Under the pieces are notes generated by a model. The model saw only the letters and a list, made by a program, of their open reading frames with translations, made no database searches and was not told the origin of the DNA. A stretch of DNA of 6,422 nucleotides. Origin: Pseudomonadota bacterium (GTDB lineage: Bacteria > Pseudomonadota > Alphaproteobacteria > Rhizobiales > Xanthobacteraceae). The position numbers were made by a program, and so were the translations under genes. Below are positions 1-5,094 of this stretch, one piece after another (position 1 is the first letter of the stretch; each line of letters starts with the position of its first letter). The stretch spans positions 1-6,422 of the forward strand of contig JAEVZN010000535.1 of assembly GCA_023392205.1 (NCBI GenBank), given 5' to 3'.

Positions 1-60
1 CCCCCTCCCGGCACGCTTCGCGCGCCGACCTCCCCCACAAGGGGGGGGGTAACAAGAAAG
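1..60. repeat. GC-rich palindromic repeat inside the reading frame of the flavoprotein
   Basis: Two hairpin-forming parts lie side by side: GGCACGCTTCGCGCGCC at 10-26 (one mismatch) and CCTCCCCCACAAGGGGGGGG within 30-49, followed by TAACAAGAAAG at 50-60. The second part plus its tail closely matches 5055-5089 in the boxA-boxB spacer, where a C/G stem around AA is followed by ATAAGAAAG. I recall repeats of this appearance as common between genes in Bradyrhizobiaceae-type genomes. Here the minus-strand flavoprotein frame stays open across the element, giving residues such as TPPLVGEVGARSVPGG. The left boundary cannot be set because the window ends. The stem is imperfect, with an uninterrupted run of nine G at 41-49. 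Confidence 0.7.
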
Positions 61-2237
61 AGTCCGCCATCATCCTCAAACACATCGCGCCGCCATGCCG
101 GCAGGCTGCGCCGCGCCGAAAAGCCCGCCAGAAATTCCGACAGCCACGCCGCGCCCGGCATCACATTGCGCGCATTCATCAGCCACGGCACCCGCGCCGC
201 ATAGGGCGCATAATGCGGCAGCCAGCCGATCAGCCGTTCGCGCAACGAGAAGCCATGTTTTGCGGCGCGCGCGGCCTGCACCTCGATCTTCATGCGCGCC
301 ATGTCGACACCGGTCGGACATTCGCGGCGGCAAGCCTTGCACGAGACGCAGAGCTTCATCGTCTCCGCCATCTCGTCCGACGTCAGTGCATCCGCGCCAA
401 GCTGACCGGTCACCGCAAGCCGCAGCGAGTTGGCGCGCCCGCGCGTCACATCGCGTTCGTCGCGGGTGACGCGATAACTCGGACACATCACGCCGCCCTC
501 GATCTTGCGGCAGGCGCCGTTATTGTTGCACATCTCGACGGCGCCCTGAAAACCGCCGCCCGAGCCGGGCCAGGCCGACCAGTCGAGGCCGGTTCTGAAA
601 TCCTCGCCGCGATAGCCGGGACCGAAACGAAGCAGATTGCGGTCGTCGAATTTCGGCGCATGCACGATCTTGCCGGGATTGAACAGGCCCTGCGGATCGA
701 AACGCTGCTTCACCTCCTCGAAGGCGCGCACCAGCCGGGAGCCGAACATGAATTCGTGAAACTCCGACCGCACGATGCCGTCGCCATGCTCGCCGGAATG
801 CGAGCCCTTGTAGGCGCGCACCATCGCGAACGCCTCTTCGGCGATGGCGCGCATCGCCTTCACATCTTTTTCAAGACGCAGATTGAGCACCGGGCGCACA
901 TGCAGGCAGCCGACGCTCGCATGCGCATACCAGGTGCCGCGCGTGCCGTGCTTCTCGAACACCTCGGTGAGTTCCGCGGTGTAGTCCGCCAGATGCTCCA
1001 GCGGCACCGCGCAATCCTCGACAAAGGAAACGGGCTTTCCCTCCTCCTTCATCGACATCATGATATTGAGACCCGATGTGCGCACATCGGTGATCGCCGC
1101 CTGCAAGGCAGGATCGAGCACCTCCACCACGCCGCCCTGCTTCGCTCCGGATCTGTCGAAGCCATAGCCGAGATCGCCCATGAGATCGGAGAGCTGCTCC
1201 AGGCGACGCAGATTCTCGTCGTGATCGTCCTCGCCGAATTCAACGAGCAGGATCGCGTCCGGATCGCCGCGCACGAATTGCTCCAGCGTCGGGCGGAACA
1301 TGGCGATCTCGCGCGCCAGTTCGATCATGGTGCGGTCGACCAGTTCGACACCGATGGGCTTGAGCCGCACGATATGCTGGGCGGCATCCATCGCATCGTG
1401 GAAGCGGCCGAAATGACAGGCGCCGACCGCGCGGCGACCGAGCAGCGGGCTCAGCTTCAGCTCCACCTGCGTGGTGAAGCCGAGCGTGCCCTCCGAGCCG
1501 ACCAGGATATGCGCGAGGTTGCGATCGTTGCGGCCGGGCAGGAGCGCGTCGAGATTGTAGCCGCCGACCCGGCGCTGCACCTTCGGGAAGCGCGCGGCGA
1601 TCTCGTCGGCCTCGCGCGCGCCGATGGAGAACAGATCCCGCGCAAGGGCAGAAATGCCAGAACCGGCGCCGAAGTCCGGCAGAACATCCGCAGATAAACC
1701 AAAGTTCTGTCGTTTTCCGTCAGCGAGAATGGCCTCGATCGAGAGGACATTCTCCCGCGTATTGCCGTAGCGCAACGAGCGCGCGCCGCAGGAATTGTTG
1801 CCGGTCATGCCGCCAATGGTGGCCCGCGAAGCCGTTGAAATATCGACCGGAAACCACAATCCATGGGGTTTCAGCGCGCGGTTGAGATCGTCCAGCACGA
1901 TCCCCGGCTCGACGACACATCGGCGCGCGGCGACATCGATGTCGATGATCCTGTTGAGGTATTTCGAACAATCGACAATGAGCCCGGAATTGACGGTCTG
2001 TCCGCATTGCGACGTGCCGCCGCCGCGCGCCGTCACCGGCACGCCCTCGTCGCGGGCAATGGCGATGGCGCATTCGGCCTCGTCCATGCTTTTCGGCGTG
2101 ACCACGCCAAGCGGCATCATCTGGTAATGCGAGGCATCCGTCGCATAGCGACCGCGGGTGAAGGGGTCGAACCGCACCTCCCCCGAAAGGCTTGATTTCA
2201 GCCGCCTTTCCAGCCCCGGCCGCAACGTCTCAGGCAA
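1..2237 (-). CDS. FAD- and 4Fe-4S-binding D-2-hydroxyacid dehydrogenase (GlcD/GlcF- or YdiJ-like fusion), 3' end outside window
   Basis: This is a flavoprotein dehydrogenase that would oxidise a D-2-hydroxyacid (glycolate, D-lactate or D-2-hydroxyglutarate) and pass electrons through iron-sulfur clusters to quinone or another carrier; the substrate cannot be told from sequence. 745 residues are visible. The PCMH-type FAD domain covers about 40-265, with RGGGTSQCGQ at 71-80, GGMTGNNSCG near 143-152 and VGSEGTLGF at 246-254. The FAD-oxidase C-terminal domain follows, with H439-x6-H446 and KGSHSGEHGDGIVR at 477-490, the residues that bind metal and substrate in D-2-hydroxyglutarate dehydrogenases. 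The Fe-S domain has C570, C576, C585 and then C630-x2-C633-x2-C636-x3-C640-P. The usual C-terminal CCG (heterodisulfide-reductase-like) domains would lie beyond the edge. I chose a TTG start at 2235-2237 because GGGAGGA sits 5 bases upstream and the protein then begins MPETLRPGLERRL, which looks like the family N-terminus; the nearest ATG (2240-2242) is out of frame and stops after 14 codons. Residues from about 727 are encoded by a palindromic repeat, so the gene may carry an insertion or be truncated. It is divergent from the aminotransferase. Confidence 0.88.
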   Translation of the reverse strand, partial: MPETLRPGLERRLKSSLSGEVRFDPFTRGRYATDASHYQMMPLGVVTPKSMDEAECAIAIARDEGVPVTARGGGTSQCGQTVNSGLIVDCSKYLNRIIDIDVAARRCVVEPGIVLDDLNRALKPHGLWFPVDISTASRATIGGMTGNNSCGARSLRYGNTRENVLSIEAILADGKRQNFGLSADVLPDFGAGSGISALARDLFSIGAREADEIAARFPKVQRRVGGYNLDALLPGRNDRNLAHILVGSEGTLGFTTQVELKLSPLLGRRAVGACHFGRFHDAMDAAQHIVRLKPIGVELVDRTMIELAREIAMFRPTLEQFVRGDPDAILLVEFGEDDHDENLRRLEQLSDLMGDLGYGFDRSGAKQGGVVEVLDPALQAAITDVRTSGLNIMMSMKEEGKPVSFVEDCAVPLEHLADYTAELTEVFEKHGTRGTWYAHASVGCLHVRPVLNLRLEKDVKAMRAIAEEAFAMVRAYKGSHSGEHGDGIVRSEFHEFMFGSRLVRAFEEVKQRFDPQGLFNPGKIVHAPKFDDRNLLRFGPGYRGEDFRTGLDWSAWPGSGGGFQGAVEMCNNNGACRKIEGGVMCPSYRVTRDERDVTRGRANSLRLAVTGQLGADALTSDEMAETMKLCVSCKACRRECPTGVDMARMKIEVQAARAAKHGFSLRERLIGWLPHYAPYAARVPWLMNARNVMPGAAWLSEFLAGFSARRSLPAWRRDVFEDDGGLFLVTPPLVGEVGARSVPGG

Positions 2238-2242
2238 ACCAT

Positions 2243-2249
2243 TCCTCCC
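2243..2249 (-). promoter_or_regulatory. Ribosome binding site that decides a TTG start
   Basis: Read on the minus strand this is GGGAGGA, a good Shine-Dalgarno match, with its AGGA 5 bases before TTG at 2235-2237. It supports the TTG start. The ATG at 2240-2242 overlaps the spacer, is in another frame and would be placed too close to the site. Confidence 0.65.
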
Positions 2250-2320
2250 GCCCGCCTCTCTTGCGGAGGCACAATTTGGCTTGACCGGACTGTGGCATTG
2301 GGTGTTCAAACCGGCAAGTT

Positions 2321-2342
2321 CGGCCGCATCAGCGGCCGTTTT
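2321..2342 (+). promoter_or_regulatory. Perfect inverted repeat with T run in the divergent spacer (operator or attenuator-like hairpin)
   Basis: CGGCCGC-ATCA-GCGGCCG is a perfect 7-bp inverted repeat with a 4-base loop, followed by TTTT. It lies 40 bases before the aminotransferase ATG, within the 144-bp spacer (2238-2381) that must hold the control sites for both divergent genes. As RNA it resembles a short intrinsic terminator; as DNA it could be an operator. The structure is plain in the sequence, the function is inferred. I found no convincing -35/-10 pair in the spacer. Confidence 0.4.
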
Positions 2343-2365
2343 CGGCTCTGCCGACGCCATTCCTC

Positions 2366-2371
2366 AAGGAG
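2366..2371 (+). promoter_or_regulatory. Ribosome binding site of the aminotransferase gene
   Basis: AAGGAG lies 10 bases before ATG at 2382. It fixes the start there and argues against an upstream in-frame start at 2292, whose 30 extra codons (rich in Arg and Ser) do not look like family sequence. Confidence 0.7.
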
Positions 2372-2381
2372 CTACCGAACG

Positions 2382-3590
2382 ATGGCCCAGAACGCTGCGC
2401 GCGCCCCCGGGCGCCATTTCCTGCAAATCCCCGGACCGACGCCTGTTCCGGACCGGGTCCTGCGGGCCATCGACATGCCGGTCGTCGACCATCGCGGGCC
2501 GGAATTCGCCAAGCTCGCCAAGCGCGCGCTGGACGGCATCAAGACAATCTTCAAGACCACCAACCCGGTGATCATCTACACCGCTACCGGCACCGGCGCC
2601 TGGGAAGCCGCACTTGTGAACACGCTGTCGCCCGGCGACCGCGTGCTGATGGTCGAAACCGGCCAGTTCGCGACGCTGTGGAAGAAAATGGCCGAGAAGC
2701 TCGGCCTGAAGCCGGAATTCATTTCCACCGACTGGCGTGTCGGCGCCGATCCGGACGAGATCGAGGCCTATCTGCGCAAGGACACCAACAAGGAGATCAA
2801 GGCGGTCTGCGTCCTGCATAACGAGACCTCCACGGGCTGCTCGTCGCCGATCGCCGATATCCGCAAGGCCATCGATGCGGCCGGCCACCCGGCCCTGTAC
2901 ATGGTCGACACCATCTCCTCGCTGGCCTCGACGGATTACCGGCACGACGAATGGGGCGTCGATGTCTCCGTCGGCGGCGCGCAGAAGGGCCTGATGATGC
3001 CGCCCGGCATGTCCTTCAACGCGATCAGCAACAAGGCGCTGGAAGCCAGCAAGACCTCGACTCTGCCCAAGTCGTTCTTTTCGTGGGAAGACATGCTGGC
3101 CATGAACAAGGTCGGCTTCTTCCCCTATACGCCGGCGACCCTGATGATCGGCGGCCTCGTGGAAGGCATTGCGATGCTCCACGAGGAAGGCCTCGACAAC
3201 GTGTTCGCCCGCCATGACCGGCTGGCCGAAGGCGTGCGGCGCGCCGTCAAGCATTGGGGCCTGGAGATCATCTGCCGCGATCCGAAATATTATTCCTCGA
3301 CCATCACCGCCGTGCTGATGCCGGAAGGTCACGACGGCGATGCGTTCCGGTCGCTCGCCCTTGACACCTTCAACATCTCCTACGGCGCGAGCTTCGGCCG
3401 CTTCACCGGCAAGATGTTCCGGATCGGGCATCTCGGCGACACCAACGACGCGACCATCATCGGCGCGCTGGCGGCCACCGAGATGGCGCTTTCGCTGGCC
3501 GGCGTTCCGCACAAAAAGGGCGGTGTACAGGCGGCGATGGATTATTTCGTCTCCGCGCATGCGACGCCGTCGCGGGTGGCTGCGGAATAG
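2382..3590 (+). CDS. Class V PLP aminotransferase, serine/alanine-glyoxylate aminotransferase type
   Basis: This is a 402-residue cytosolic PLP enzyme of fold type I, class V. It probably transfers an amino group from serine or alanine to glyoxylate, giving glycine plus hydroxypyruvate or pyruvate. Visible marks are the N-terminal FLQIPGPTPVPDRV (13-26) with DHRGPEF (36-42), the phosphate-binding GTGAWE (70-75), HNETSTG (146-152), the aspartate D176 that contacts the pyridine nitrogen in VDTISS, the Schiff-base lysine K202 in GGAQKG, and R347 in FRIGHLGD, the expected substrate-carboxylate arginine. The length fits the serine-glyoxylate branch (SgaA-like), near 400 residues. It is transcribed away from a 2-hydroxyacid dehydrogenase gene whose product could supply glyoxylate, which supports a role in glyoxylate or C2 metabolism. 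Related enzymes use alanine or 2-aminoethylphosphonate, so the donor is uncertain. The gene looks intact and ends at a strong terminator. Confidence 0.9.
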   Translation: MAQNAARAPGRHFLQIPGPTPVPDRVLRAIDMPVVDHRGPEFAKLAKRALDGIKTIFKTTNPVIIYTATGTGAWEAALVNTLSPGDRVLMVETGQFATLWKKMAEKLGLKPEFISTDWRVGADPDEIEAYLRKDTNKEIKAVCVLHNETSTGCSSPIADIRKAIDAAGHPALYMVDTISSLASTDYRHDEWGVDVSVGGAQKGLMMPPGMSFNAISNKALEASKTSTLPKSFFSWEDMLAMNKVGFFPYTPATLMIGGLVEGIAMLHEEGLDNVFARHDRLAEGVRRAVKHWGLEIICRDPKYYSSTITAVLMPEGHDGDAFRSLALDTFNISYGASFGRFTGKMFRIGHLGDTNDATIIGALAATEMALSLAGVPHKKGGVQAAMDYFVSAHATPSRVAAE

Positions 3591-3616
3591 TCGATCCGTT
3601 CACGGCGGAAAACTCC

Positions 3617-3645
3617 AAGGCCGGCGCTTCGACGCCGGCCTTTTT
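3617..3645 (+). terminator. Intrinsic terminator after the aminotransferase, possibly shared with boxA
   Basis: A perfect 10-bp stem, AAGGCCGGCG and CGCCGGCCTT around the 6-base loop CTTCGA, runs directly into TTTTT (3641-3645, the first two T in the stem), 26 bases after the aminotransferase stop. This is a strong rho-independent terminator for the plus strand. Read from the boxA side the stem is followed by GGAGTTTTCC, a poor U run, so termination in that direction may be weaker. Confidence 0.88.
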
Positions 3646-3648
3646 GCA

Positions 3649-3666
3649 TGACGGCTCACGCCGTCA
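3649..3666 (-). other. Small hairpin overlapping the boxA stop codon
   Basis: TGACGGC and GCCGTCA form a perfect 7-bp inverted repeat around a 4-base loop. On the minus strand the first TGA of the hairpin is the boxA stop codon (3664-3666). It stands just before the larger terminator stem on the boxA transcript and could add to 3'-end formation or mRNA stability. There is no U run of its own. Confidence 0.4.
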
Positions 3667-4866
3667 ATACGTCTCGACGTGATAGCGGCCCTGCGCGCGC
3701 ATGTCCGAACGCAGCGCCGCCCTGTCGAGACCCGACGCGCGGCAGATATCGGACATGGCCTCGTCGACGCCCGATTCCATGCCCTTCAGACCGCAAATGT
3801 AGACATGCGTCTTGTCGTGTTTCAGAAACACCGAAACCTCGTCGGCGGTCGCGCGCATGCGATCCTGCACATAGGTCTTCGGCTCGTCGGGTACCCGCGA
3901 ATAGGCGAAATGCTTGCGGAGAAGTCCATCGGGGACTTTCTGCAGCGGCCCGAAATAGGGAAGCTCCTCCGGACGGCGCGCGCCAAAGAAGATCATCATG
4001 CGGCCGGGCGCATCGCGCATGGTGCGGCGGCGACGCTCGGTGAATCCGCGGAACGGCGCCGATCCCGTACCGGTGCAGATCATGATGATGTTGGCGGAAG
4101 GATCGTCCGGCATCAGGAAGGTCGCACCGAACGGACCCGTGACCTGCACCTTGTCACCCTTCTTGAGGTCGCACAGATAATTGGAACAAAGCCCGTTCGG
4201 CTCGCGCTTGACGGTCAGCGCGAGATTGTTGGTCTTCGGCTTCTCTCCGTCGCGCGAACTGGCCACCGAATACAGCCGGATCACATGCGGCTTGCCGGAC
4301 GCATCCTCGCCGGGCGGGATGATCCCGATGCTCTGGCCCTCCAGAACCGGAAACGATGCATCGCCAAAATCGAGAATGAGATGGCGCACGTCGTTGTCGG
4401 CATTGGGATCGGTCAGCCGGAAATTACCGGTGACCGTTGCAATGGCGGGACGGCTGCGGTTGTAGAGATTGACGCGTGGTTTGCTGGCCGAAGCTGGGGC
4501 CACGCTCTTGCCACCGCTGCCGGAATGCGCCTCGGCGATCAGGCGCGCAGCCTCGTCATCATCGGCCTCGCCGCCTTCTTCGACAGCGATGTCCTGCTGC
4601 GCCGGCAATTCCTCCCACGAGAACTGGTCTTCGAGCGTGTAGGATTGTGCAACGACGCGCCAATTGTCTATCGATCCGGTCGGGCATGGCGAAATGCAAT
4701 CGAGACAGAAATTGCACTTCTCCGGATCGACAACATAATTGTTGTCGTCATGCGTGATCGCATCGACCGGACAGGTCTCCTCACAAGTGTTGCAGCGGAT
4801 GCAGATCTCTGGATCGATCAGATGCTGCTTGTGCGGCGATGCGGTCGGGTTCGTGGCTGCGTCCAT
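3664..4866 (-). CDS. boxA: Benzoyl-CoA 2,3-epoxidase reductase component BoxA
   Basis: BoxA takes electrons from NADPH and passes them through FAD and two [4Fe-4S] clusters to the oxygenase BoxB, which epoxidises benzoyl-CoA in the aerobic CoA-dependent benzoate pathway. The 400-residue protein has an N-terminal 2x[4Fe-4S] ferredoxin domain with C22-x2-C25-x2-C28-x3-C32-P and C51-x2-C54-x2-C57-x3-C61-P. An acidic, then Ala/Ser-rich linker follows (about 85-130). The ferredoxin-NADP reductase domain has the FAD motif RLYSVAS (197-203), GLCSNYL (225-231), GPFG (244-247), the nucleotide loop [10 protein letters not shown] (266-275) and a C-terminal VETY. I chose ATG at 4864-4866; a longer frame reaches a TTG at 4911 but those 15 codons come from a repeat element. 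No good Shine-Dalgarno site stands before the ATG. It lies downstream of boxB on the same strand, 228 bases away, which is long for two subunits of one enzyme system; the gap is mostly repeats. Confidence 0.94.
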   Translation of the reverse strand: MDAATNPTASPHKQHLIDPEICIRCNTCEETCPVDAITHDDNNYVVDPEKCNFCLDCISPCPTGSIDNWRVVAQSYTLEDQFSWEELPAQQDIAVEEGGEADDDEAARLIAEAHSGSGGKSVAPASASKPRVNLYNRSRPAIATVTGNFRLTDPNADNDVRHLILDFGDASFPVLEGQSIGIIPPGEDASGKPHVIRLYSVASSRDGEKPKTNNLALTVKREPNGLCSNYLCDLKKGDKVQVTGPFGATFLMPDDPSANIIMICTGTGSAPFRGFTERRRRTMRDAPGRMMIFFGARRPEELPYFGPLQKVPDGLLRKHFAYSRVPDEPKTYVQDRMRATADEVSVFLKHDKTHVYICGLKGMESGVDEAMSDICRASGLDRAALRSDMRAQGRYHVETY

Positions 4867-4871
4867 GTCTG

Positions 4872-4880
4872 TCAGGCCAT
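4872..4880 (-). other. Three-codon open frame (ATG GCC TGA) just before boxA
   Basis: On the minus strand ATG-GCC-TGA ends 5 bases before the boxA ATG. Such a minimal frame could couple translation to boxA or arise by chance. It has no clear ribosome binding site of its own. Confidence 0.15.
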
Positions 4881-4889
4881 TGGCTCCGT

Positions 4890-4934
4890 CCTCATCCTGA
4901 GGAGGCTGCAAAGCAGCCGTCTCGAAGGACGAGG
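4890..4934. repeat. Hairpin repeat, copy 1, in the boxB-boxA spacer
   Basis: The element has conserved flanks CCTCATCCTGAGGA (4890-4903) and GTCTCGAAGGACGAGG (4919-4934) around a perfect 6-bp hairpin, GGCTGC-AAA-GCAGCC (4904-4918). Copy 2 at 4953-4996 has the same flanks in inverted orientation but a different stem. I recall elements with CATCCTGAGGAG and CTTCGAGACG ends as widespread in Bradyrhizobiaceae-type genomes. Its boundary is 24 bases before the boxA ATG. Confidence 0.8.
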
Positions 4935-4952
4935 ACGGCCATTGTGTCGACC

Positions 4953-4996
4953 CGTCCTTCGAGACGCATCGCTCCGCGATGCTCCTCAGGATGAGG
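4953..4996. repeat. Hairpin repeat, copy 2, inverted relative to copy 1
   Basis: CGTCCTTCGAGAC (4953-4965) and TCCTCAGGATGAGG (4983-4996) are the reverse complements of the copy 1 flanks. They enclose a perfect 7-bp hairpin, GCATCGC-TCC-GCGATGC (4966-4982), unrelated in sequence to the copy 1 stem. The 18 bases between the copies would form the loop if the two paired with each other in RNA. Confidence 0.8.
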
Positions 4997-5028
4997 TCGA
5001 AATGGACGACCGCCTGGTTCGGTGCCGC

Positions 5029-5056
5029 CGTCCTTCGAGGCTCGCTATGCTCGCCA
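5029..5056. repeat. Partial third copy of the hairpin repeat, fused to a second repeat family
   Basis: CGTCCTTCGAG (5029-5039) matches the outer end of copy 2, in the same orientation. It continues into GCTCGCTATGCTCGCC, after which the other flank (the CCTCAGGATGAGG part) is missing. Instead the sequence runs directly into the C/G-stem repeat at 5057. This looks like a truncated copy interrupted by, or joined to, the other element. Confidence 0.55.
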
Positions 5057-5089
5057 CCCTCCCCCGCAAGCGGGGGAGGGATAAGAAAG
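5057..5089. repeat. C/G-stem palindromic repeat just downstream of boxB
   Basis: CCCTCCCCCGC-AA-GCGGGGGAGGG (5057-5080) is a perfect 11-bp palindrome around AA, followed by ATAAGAAAG (5081-5089). The same stem type and tail occur at 30-60. It ends 5 bases downstream of the boxB stop codon. On the boxB transcript it would form a very stable hairpin without a U run, so it resembles an mRNA-stabilising or processing element more than a terminator. Confidence 0.8.
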
Positions 5090-5094
5090 CGAAG

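Noticed and set aside
76..486. Minus-strand frame of 136 codons as a separate gene
   Set aside because: It overlaps the Fe-S cluster region of the flavoprotein in another frame; the cysteine motifs and family sequence are in the longer frame.
213..1697. Open frame of 494 codons on the plus strand
   Set aside because: It lies antisense to the flavoprotein, whose minus-strand frame carries all the family motifs. Its own product is rich in His, Arg and Ala with no recognisable domain, as expected of a shadow frame in high-G+C DNA.
2281..2309. TTGACC with a GTTCAA at 17-base spacing as a promoter for the aminotransferase
   Set aside because: The -35 match is fair but the -10 match is poor, and one hexamer in a 144-bp spacer is not enough evidence.
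2292..2381. Upstream extension of the aminotransferase by 30 codons
   Set aside because: The extension has no family resemblance and would bypass the AAGGAG site placed for the ATG at 2382.
2364..3560. Open frame of 398 codons on the minus strand
   Set aside because: It is antisense to the aminotransferase, whose plus-strand frame has the PLP motifs, a ribosome binding site and a terminator. The antisense product has no recognisable motif.
5057..5089. C/G-stem palindrome as a rho-independent terminator of boxB
   Set aside because: There is no U run after the stem on the boxB transcript, and the same sequence type recurs at the left edge of the window as a repeat.
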